Source: an uncultured Collinsella sp. (GTDB lineage Bacteria; Actinomycetota; Coriobacteriia; Coriobacteriales; Coriobacteriaceae). From it: 20,084 nt of DNA. The translations under genes were made by a program, and so were the position numbers. Below the pieces are notes generated by a model. It made no database searches, was not told where the DNA came from, and was given only the letters and a program-made list of their open reading frames with translations. The stretch lies in assembly GCA_900546085.1 (NCBI GenBank), contig URBS01000024.1, positions 1-20,084 on the forward strand, in the 5' to 3' direction. Of the stretch, positions 15,119 through 20,084 are shown one piece after another (position 1 is the stretch's first letter; every line of letters starts with the position of its first letter).

Positions 15119-15133
15119 CCGCTCGGGTAGAAT
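15119..15133 (+). promoter_or_regulatory. Promoter candidate for the membrane J-protein gene
   Basis: CCGCTCGGGTAGAAT ends in TAGAAT (15128-15133), predicting a start near 15140 and a leader of about 36 bases with AGGAGG at 15161-15166. Its first 11 bases are identical to the lepA promoter element at 11001-11011, in the same register to the -10. No clear -35 is present, and no CIRCE or HAIR heat-shock operator is visible here. Confidence 0.45.
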
Positions 15134-15175
15134 TACCGGAATATATACGCTGCTGTGAGCAGGAGGTTGCCGCGC

Positions 15176-16279
15176 ATGGCGACGATGAACGAAAAAGATT
15201 ACTACGAGATTCTGGGTGTCTCCAAGGACGCCACCTCGCGTGATATTCAAAAGGCCTTCCAGCAAAAGGCCCGTAAGCTCCATCCGGACGTCAATAAAGA
15301 GCCGGATGCCGAGGAAAAGTTTAAAGAGGTTTCCGAGGCCTACGCCGTGCTTTCGGATGAACAAAAACGTGCGCGCTACGACGCCATGCGTTCTGGCAAT
15401 CCCTTTGCCGGTGCTCCTACGGCTTCGCCCTATGGTGGCGGCTACGCCGGCAGCACGGGCTATGGCAATCCCTTTGAGGGCGGCTTTCCCTTTGGTGGCG
15501 CCTGGGGCCAGCAGCGTCGCGGCCAGGCTGCCTACAATCCCGAGAACGGCGCCAACGTGGTCGTCGATATCAAACTCGACGCCAAGGAGGCCAAGGGCGG
15601 TGCCCGCAAGACCGTCCGCTACACGCGCTTCGATACCTGTAGCAACTGCGGCGGCTCGGGCTCCGTTTCGTCTGAGCATGCCCATACCTGCCCGAGCTGC
15701 GGTGGCCGCGGCCACATCGACGTCGACCTGTCCTTCCTGTTTGGTGCGGGCACGTTCCAGTCGGTCTGCCCCGAGTGCGGCGGTTCCGGTAAGGTCGTGG
15801 CCGACCCCTGCCCCGATTGCGGTGGCAGCGGGCGAACCCGTGTGACCTCCGAGCAGACGATTGAGTTTCCTGCCGGCACGCATGACGGCGACGAGGTCCG
15901 CATTGGCGGCATGGGCCATGCTGGCACTAACGGTGCCGCGGGCGGCGACCTGGTCGGCCGCGCCCATGTTGAGGCCGAGCGCTTGGAAGGCAAAGCTCGT
16001 ACTGGCTTTTACCTGATGGGCATTGTGGCGCCGTTTTTGGTGCTGTCGGCCATCTCGGGCGTGTTCTCGGCCTTTGCCGTGATGTGCTTTATTCCGTTTA
16101 CCATGGGCCTGTTCATGGTGCTTTCGGACGGTGTGCTTCATCGCAGCCTGCTGTGGTGGAAGCGCGGTGCGATGCAGTTTGCCAACGGTTTTGCCAACGG
16201 CTTCATGTTCGCGCTCGTGTCGGTTTGGTTCGCGAGCTGCTCGCAACGGGCCATGCTTTCGCCGTATCAAATGCAATAA
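15176..16279 (+). CDS. DnaJ-like J-domain/zinc-centre protein with C-terminal membrane helices
   Basis: The 367-residue protein combines a type I DnaJ front half with a membrane anchor. Residues about 6-70 form a complete J domain with His36-Pro37-Asp38, needed to stimulate a DnaK partner. A Gly/Phe/Pro-rich linker spans about 73-118 (GNPF repeats), and substrate domain I starts near 127. All four CxxCxGxG repeats are present (Cys155, 172, 198 and 212 lead them). Domain I closes at about 223-265 (TIEFPAGTHDGDEVRIGGMGHAG). Normal DnaJ would continue into domain II and a dimerisation tail. Here residues about 278-298, 299-318 and 335-355 are three probable membrane helices, ending in a short tail. 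No domain II sequence is found in another frame downstream, so this is not a simple frameshift. ATG 15176 is set by AGGAGG (15161-15166). It likely recruits DnaK to the membrane, which is inferred. Confidence 0.88.
   Translation: MATMNEKDYYEILGVSKDATSRDIQKAFQQKARKLHPDVNKEPDAEEKFKEVSEAYAVLSDEQKRARYDAMRSGNPFAGAPTASPYGGGYAGSTGYGNPFEGGFPFGGAWGQQRRGQAAYNPENGANVVVDIKLDAKEAKGGARKTVRYTRFDTCSNCGGSGSVSSEHAHTCPSCGGRGHIDVDLSFLFGAGTFQSVCPECGGSGKVVADPCPDCGGSGRTRVTSEQTIEFPAGTHDGDEVRIGGMGHAGTNGAAGGDLVGRAHVEAERLEGKARTGFYLMGIVAPFLVLSAISGVFSAFAVMCFIPFTMGLFMVLSDGVLHRSLLWWKRGAMQFANGFANGFMFALVSVWFASCSQRAMLSPYQMQ
16178..16201 (+). repeat. Two-copy 12-bp in-frame tandem repeat inside the membrane J-protein gene
   Basis: TTTGCCAACGGT (16178-16189) is followed directly by TTTGCCAACGGC (16190-16201), coding for FANG-FANG at the start of the third predicted membrane helix. 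One substitution separates the copies. Confidence 0.8.
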
Positions 16280-16346
16280 CATCAAACCCTTTGTTTGCGG
16301 TCGGCCCAGCTTGGGTATAGGACGCACTGTGACAATAATGAAAGTC

Positions 16347-16353
16347 GGAAGGA
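16347..16353 (+). promoter_or_regulatory. Ribosome binding site for dnaJ
   Basis: GGAAGGA lies 7 bases before GTG 16361 and fixes that start. The frame is open upstream to 16295 but lacks similarity there. In the 81-base gap, GGGTATAGG (16313-16321) is a weak -10 candidate with no clear -35. No terminator separates the two J-domain genes, so co-transcription is likely. Confidence 0.7.
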
Positions 16354-16360
16354 TTCGGTC

Positions 16361-17509
16361 GTGTCGGAAAATAGGGATTACTACGAGGTGCTTGGCGTCG
16401 ACAGGGATGCCGACGCGCGGACGATTAAGCGTGCGTTTCTAAAGAAGGCCCGTACCGTACATCCGGATGTTTCGGACGACCCCGAGGCCGAGGCCAAGTT
16501 CAAGGAGCTCAACGAGGCCTATTCCGTTCTTTCCGATGAGCAGAAGCGTGCTAACTACGACCGTTACGGCACCGCGGACGGCCCCGGTGGCTCTGGTTAT
16601 GTCGACATCAACGATATCTTTGGTGGCATGGGCATGGACGACCTGTTCTCGTCGTTTTTTGGCGGCGGTGCCGGCGGTGGCGCCCGCAGCCGTCGTGAGC
16701 GTCGTCGCGGACGTGACATGGCCATCTCGCTTTCGGTGACGCTCGAGGAGGCGGCGCTCGGCTGCAAAAAGACGATCAGCTATGATCGCCTTGCTCCTTG
16801 CGAGGACTGCAACGGTACCGGTAGGGCCGAGGGTGCACAGGAAAAGCAGTGCAGTCGCTGCCACGGTACGGGCTACGTCACGACGGTTCAGCGATCGTTT
16901 TTGGGCCAGGTTCAGTCTTCCTCGCCTTGCCCCGACTGCCATGGCGAGGGCACGGTTATCGACCATCCCTGCGAGACCTGCGACGGTCAGGGCCGCACGC
17001 CTTCGCACGAAAAGATCGACATCGATATTCCCGCCGGCGTTTCGACCGGTCGCCAGCTGCGTGTGAGCGGCTTTGGCGAGGCCGGCCTTCGCGGCGAGCC
17101 TTCGGGCGACCTGATTGTCAACGTGCGCGTTGCCGACCATGAGCGCTTTAAGCGCAACAGTGACGACCTGTACCTGGTGAGCGATATCTCGATTGCGCAG
17201 GCTGCGCTCGGCTGCGAGATCGAGGTCGAGGGCATTATGCCCGACGAGGTCGTTAAGGTGACGGTTCCCGCCGGCGCCCAGTACGGCGACACCGTGAGCG
17301 TCAATAATTACGGCATGCCGCGCATTGGCGGTGGCGGTTCGCGTGGCCGCCTGATCGTGCAACTGCGCGTGGTCGTTCCCACCAATCTTTCCAATAAGCA
17401 ACGCGAGCTGCTCCGTGCTTTTGCCGACGAGATGGGCGATGACGTCGCTTCCGGTAAGAAGTCGGTGACCGACCGTATTAAGAGTGCCCTCGACGATATC
17501 CTCGATTAA
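16361..17509 (+). CDS. dnaJ: Chaperone protein DnaJ (type I Hsp40)
   Basis: This DnaK co-chaperone delivers clients and stimulates ATP hydrolysis. Its 382 residues have the full type I layout: J domain (about 5-69, His34-Pro35-Asp36), a short Gly/Phe-rich region with INDIFGGMGMDDLFSSFFGGG, substrate domain I, and a zinc centre with four CxxCxGxG repeats at 147-211. Substrate domain I/II (AGVSTGRQLRVSGFGEAG, LGCEIEVEGI) and a C-terminal dimerisation part complete it. A basic RSRRERRRGRD patch at about 109-119 separates the G/F region from domain I. GTG 16361 is set by GGAAGGA. It follows a second, membrane-anchored J protein and precedes mtaB by 9 bases. Neither dnaK nor grpE is in the window. 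Confidence 0.96.
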   Translation: MSENRDYYEVLGVDRDADARTIKRAFLKKARTVHPDVSDDPEAEAKFKELNEAYSVLSDEQKRANYDRYGTADGPGGSGYVDINDIFGGMGMDDLFSSFFGGGAGGGARSRRERRRGRDMAISLSVTLEEAALGCKKTISYDRLAPCEDCNGTGRAEGAQEKQCSRCHGTGYVTTVQRSFLGQVQSSSPCPDCHGEGTVIDHPCETCDGQGRTPSHEKIDIDIPAGVSTGRQLRVSGFGEAGLRGEPSGDLIVNVRVADHERFKRNSDDLYLVSDISIAQAALGCEIEVEGIMPDEVVKVTVPAGAQYGDTVSVNNYGMPRIGGGGSRGRLIVQLRVVVPTNLSNKQRELLRAFADEMGDDVASGKKSVTDRIKSALDDILD

Positions 17510-17518
17510 GGAGCCCGC

Positions 17519-18811
17519 GTGCTCGCACCCCATATTTCCGTCGTCAACCTCGGCTGCCGTGTCAACCGGGTTGAGTCTGACCGTATCACTGCCGATCTTA
17601 TGCGCCTGGGCTTTGCTATTGTGGAGCCCCAGGATGCCGATTTGATCGTCATTAACACCTGTGCCGTTACGGGCGAGGCCGAGGCCAAGACCCGTAAGGC
17701 CGTCCGTCATGCGCTGGCCCATCCAAATGAGCCCTATGTGCTCGTGACCGGTTGCGTGGTCAATTTGCATCCCGAGGAGCTGTTGGAGCTTTCGGATCGC
17801 GTGATCGCCGAGCCGTCCAAGATCGATGTCGCCGAACGTGTCTGCGAGGTGCTGGGCGTTGAGTCCGATAGCGTTCCCGCCTGCAGCGATGGCGAGGTGG
17901 TCGATGCGCTCGGTCGCTCTCGCCTGGGCGTGAAGATCCAGGACGGTTGCAACCATCGCTGCACCTATTGCATTGTGTGGAAGGCGCGCGGCCCCGAGCG
18001 CTCCGTGCCTGTCGAGTCCGTGCTTGAGCAAGTTCGCGAGGCCCAGGAGGCCGGCGTGCCCGAGGTGGTGCTGACCGGTGTGAACCTGGGTGCCTACGAT
18101 GGCAAGAGCGCGACCGACGAGCATGTCGAAATCGATGAGCTGCTCGAGGCCATCATGGAGCGCACGACTATTGCGCATGTGCGCATTTCCTCGGTCGAAC
18201 CCATGGATATCTCTGAGCGCCTGCTTAAGGTTATGGCGCGCTATCCGCAGCGTATTGCCCCGTTTTTGCACCTGCCCGTGCAGTCCGGCTGTACGGCGAC
18301 GCTGCATCGCATGGGTCGTCCCTATAGTGCCGAGGCCTTTGAGGACACGGTGCGCATGATTCGCGCCATCCTGCCGCAGGCGTCTCTTTCGTGCGACGTC
18401 ATCGTCGGTTTTCCTGGTGAGACGGACGAGGAGTTCGAGGAGTCGCTGGCGCTGTGCCGCCGTGTGGGTTTCTCGCGTATGCACGTGTTCCGCTATAGCA
18501 AGCGTCCCGGTACCCTTGCTGCCGACATGCCCGACCAGGTGCCGCCCGAGGTTATGGCCGAGCGCAGCCGTCGTATGCGAGACACGGCGCAGGAGCTCGC
18601 TATTGCCGATGCTCGTCGTCGCGTGGGCACTGTCGAGCGTGCCGTGCTCGAGTATGGTGACAGCCTGACGCTCGGTTCGTTCCATCATGCCCGTCTTGAC
18701 GATACCTGTGGACTTACAGCCCCGTGCCTGCTCGATGTTGCTATCATCGGAGTCGATGATTCCGGCTTGGTCCATGCGCGCAGGGAGGTCCATGGAAGCC
18801 TCGAAGATTAG
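17519..18811 (+). CDS. mtaB: tRNA (t6A37) methylthiotransferase MtaB
   Basis: MtaB is a radical SAM methylthiotransferase that converts t6A37 to ms2t6A in ANN-decoding tRNAs. It has 430 residues. The N-terminal UPF0004 domain supplies auxiliary-cluster ligands Cys13 (NLGCRVN), Cys48 (INTCAVT) and Cys79 (VTGCVV). The radical SAM site is Cys144-NHR-Cys148-TY-Cys151, followed by IVWKARGPERS where related enzymes often have IPYARG. LTGVNLGAYDG, HLPVQSGC and VIVGFPGETDEEF are conserved barrel motifs, and RYSKRPGT identifies the MtaB/MiaB family. A TRAM-like C-terminus is short. MtaB is preferred over MiaB or RimO because of the GCRVN motif and the dnaJ-neighbour context. GTG 17519 follows AAGGAG (17508-17513). 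The 3' end overlaps phoH by 20 bases. Confidence 0.9.
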   Translation: MLAPHISVVNLGCRVNRVESDRITADLMRLGFAIVEPQDADLIVINTCAVTGEAEAKTRKAVRHALAHPNEPYVLVTGCVVNLHPEELLELSDRVIAEPSKIDVAERVCEVLGVESDSVPACSDGEVVDALGRSRLGVKIQDGCNHRCTYCIVWKARGPERSVPVESVLEQVREAQEAGVPEVVLTGVNLGAYDGKSATDEHVEIDELLEAIMERTTIAHVRISSVEPMDISERLLKVMARYPQRIAPFLHLPVQSGCTATLHRMGRPYSAEAFEDTVRMIRAILPQASLSCDVIVGFPGETDEEFEESLALCRRVGFSRMHVFRYSKRPGTLAADMPDQVPPEVMAERSRRMRDTAQELAIADARRRVGTVERAVLEYGDSLTLGSFHHARLDDTCGLTAPCLLDVAIIGVDDSGLVHARREVHGSLED

Positions 18812-19778
18812 ACTTACCGTTCCCGAGGGAATTGATCCCTCGTGCGTTTTGGGCGCCGGCGACGGCGTCCTTCGTGCACTCGAGAGCTTGGTTCGCGCCC
18901 ATGTGGTCGCCCGTGGCGATTGCATCGCCGTGAGCGGTGACCCGGACGAGGTCGAACTCGTGGCTCGCTTTTTCGAACATGCTTTTCGCGAGGCGGCGGC
19001 CGGTCGTACCCTGTCTGCCGACGATGTCTCTCGCTGCCTGGCCGTCTTGCGCGATGGTGAGCACGAGGCTACGTCGCTTCGCGATGACGTGCTGCTTTCG
19101 TATCGCGGTCGCGTCATTCGCCCCAAGACGCTCGGGCAAAAGCGCTATGTGGATGCCATTCGCTCGCATACCATCACCTTTGGCTTGGGTCCTGCCGGTA
19201 CCGGTAAGACCTATCTGGCCATGGCGCTCGCCGTTGCCGCGCTCAAGCGCCATGAGGTGGGCCGTTTGATCTTGACGCGTCCTGTTGTCGAGGCGGGGGA
19301 GAACCTGGGCTTTTTGCCTGGCACCCTCGAGGAAAAGATCGATCCGTACATGCGTCCGCTCTACGACGCCCTTTTTGACATGATGGATCGCGAGCGCACC
19401 GATGAGCTTATGGAGCGCGGCGTGATCGAGATCGCCCCGCTTGCCTATATGCGCGGTCGTACGCTGAGCGATGCTTTCGTGGTGCTCGACGAGGCGCAAA
19501 ATACTACGCCCGAGCAGATGAAGATGTTCCTGACACGCCTTGGATTCAACTCCAAGTTCGTGATTACCGGCGACCTCAGCCAGCGCGACCTGGTGGGTCG
19601 TCGTGGTGGCTTGGCGGATGTTGAGAAGATTTTGGGCCGTGTCGACGATGTGGCGTTTGCACACCTGGAGCGCGCCGACGTGGTGCGCCATGCCCTAGTG
19701 GGTCGTATCGTTGAGGCATATGATGCTTATGATGACGTGCGCGAGCAGCGCTCGCGCGACCGAAAGGAGTCCCGTTGA
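18792..19778 (+). CDS. phoH: PhoH-like P-loop ATPase
   Basis: This cytoplasmic ATPase of the PhoH family is commonly encoded next to ybeY and linked by that context to RNA metabolism. The precise reaction is not established. It has 328 residues from ATG 18792, with GGGAGG (18783-18788) upstream at a short 3-base spacing. The N-terminal KH-like region (about 1-110, SGDPDEVELVARFFEHAFREA in outline) is followed by RPKTLGQKRYVDAIRSHTITFGLGPAGTGKTYLA in outline. The Walker A lies at 133-140 and the Walker B Asp233-Glu234 lies in VVLDEAQN. LTRPVVEAGENLGFLPGTLEEK and TGDLSQRDLV are also diagnostic. It overlaps the mtaB end and, by its stop codon, the ybeY start. Confidence 0.93.
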   Translation: MEASKIRLTVPEGIDPSCVLGAGDGVLRALESLVRAHVVARGDCIAVSGDPDEVELVARFFEHAFREAAAGRTLSADDVSRCLAVLRDGEHEATSLRDDVLLSYRGRVIRPKTLGQKRYVDAIRSHTITFGLGPAGTGKTYLAMALAVAALKRHEVGRLILTRPVVEAGENLGFLPGTLEEKIDPYMRPLYDALFDMMDRERTDELMERGVIEIAPLAYMRGRTLSDAFVVLDEAQNTTPEQMKMFLTRLGFNSKFVITGDLSQRDLVGRRGGLADVEKILGRVDDVAFAHLERADVVRHALVGRIVEAYDAYDDVREQRSRDRKESR

Positions 19779-20034
19779 GTGTATTGATCAGCAACGATGC
19801 CGAGCTCGATACGCTGCTCGACGCGCAGGAGGTGGAGCACATCTGCGAGGTTGTGCTTGCCGCCGAGGGCGTTGAACGTGAAGTCGAGATTTCCCTTTCG
19901 TATGTCGACGAGGACGAGATGCACGAGCTCAACCACGAGTGGCGTGGCATCGACCGCACCACCGATGTGCTCTCGTTTGAATGCGACTCGGCCTTTGACG
20001 AGGATATTCCCGCCGACGAGACGCTCGAGCTCGG
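19775..20034 (+). CDS. ybeY: Endoribonuclease YbeY, 3'-truncated
   Basis: YbeY is a zinc-dependent RNase involved in 16S rRNA 3'-end maturation and ribosome quality control. Only about 86 of the usual 150-170 residues are present. The conserved NHEWRGIDRTTDVLSFE (canonical N-x-x-x-R-x-x-D-x-x-TDVLSFP) is intact, but the catalytic HGxLHLxGYDH zinc motif is beyond the contig end. The start is TTG 19775, overlapping the phoH TGA, supported by AAAGGAG (19763-19769) 5 bases upstream. A nearby GTG at 19779 is out of frame, and TTG 19784 is a weaker option. After base 20034 the frame runs into adapter (DRKSTRLNSSH), which must not be read as protein. Confidence 0.9.
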
Positions 20035-20084
20035 AGATCGGAAGAGCACACGTCTGAACTCCAGTCACTAGCTTATCTCGTATG
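20035..20084 (+). other. Illumina TruSeq index (P7-side) adapter, artefact
   Basis: AGATCGGAAGAGC begins at 20035 and continues through the standard TruSeq index read primer to 20068. A six-base index TAGCTT (20069-20074, TruSeq index 10) and ATCTCGTATG (20075-20084) follow. This is untrimmed library sequence. Its translations (MTGVQTCALPIS, DRKSTRLNSSH) are known contamination signatures. Confidence 0.99.

Noticed and set aside
15990..16279. Membrane tail of the J protein as a frameshift artefact of a normal DnaJ
   Set aside because: The other two frames across this interval give no DnaJ domain II sequence, while the read frame gives clean hydrophobic helices, sensible codon use and a proper stop.
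16084..16320. Separate small + strand gene overlapping the J-protein end
   Set aside because: No ribosome-binding site, no recognisable motif, and wholly embedded in the membrane-helix coding sequence.
16439..19126. A stop-free reverse-strand frame of about 895 codons antisense to dnaJ, mtaB and part of phoH
   Set aside because: The + strand genes here are full-length with clear catalytic motifs. The reverse frame has no domain, no ribosome-binding site and a composition (His/Arg/Gly/Ala rich) typical of the shadow of GC-rich third positions.
20035..20071. C-terminal residues of YbeY continuing to 20071
   Set aside because: These bases are Illumina adapter and the encoded DRKSTRLNSSH is a contamination signature.
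1..20084. Mobile elements, CRISPR arrays, tRNA/rRNA genes or prophage
   Set aside because: No transposase or integrase, no regularly spaced repeats, no cloverleaf or rRNA-like segment, and gene order and composition are uniform throughout.

Overview
This window is almost certainly a fragment of a Coriobacteriia (Actinobacteria/Actinomycetota) chromosome, most likely Collinsella or a close relative. The reasons are the GC-rich, C/G-ending codon use, an actinobacterial-type integration host factor (mihF) directly upstream of gmk and rpoZ, and gut-anaerobe style housekeeping content. The genus is inferred from general resemblance and not from a search. All 20 recognisable genes are on the + strand. 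The first (pyrC) and last (ybeY) are cut off by Illumina library adapters at bases 1-42 and 20035-20084, so both contig ends are artificial.

Layout: (1) 43-3608, a pyrimidine biosynthesis cluster pyrC'-pyrK-pyrD-pyrF, with a hairpin between pyrC and pyrK and a long inverted repeat after pyrF. (2) 3795-6303, a unit mihF-gmk-rpoZ-thiI (nucleoid protein, GMP kinase, RNA polymerase omega, tRNA thiolation) with tightly abutting genes, an extended -10 promoter in front and a strong intrinsic terminator behind. (3) 6304-9485, comEA-comEC (DNA uptake) with a 4-bp overlap, preceded by a T-rich leader that can fold. (4) 9494-10997, holA (clamp-loader delta) and rpsT (ribosomal protein S20), the latter with its own promoter-like -10, a structured 5' leader and a strong terminator. 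(5) 11001-15117, lepA-dusB-hemW; lepA appears to be read from a leaderless mRNA. (6) 15119-20034, two consecutive J-domain genes, then mtaB-phoH-ybeY'.

The second J-domain gene encodes a normal type I DnaJ. The first encodes an unusual DnaJ relative: J domain, G/F-like linker, complete four-repeat zinc centre and substrate domain I, but with substrate domain II and the dimerisation tail replaced by about three membrane helices. It sits where many Gram-positive and actinobacterial genomes carry hrcA, and is the most interesting item here. Apart from it the window is conserved housekeeping DNA. I see no mobile element, CRISPR array, tRNA, rRNA or phage gene. The regulatory observations (leaderless lepA, an 11-base element shared by the lepA and membrane-J-protein promoters, the rpsT and comEA leader hairpins) are visible in the sequence, but their functions are inferred.
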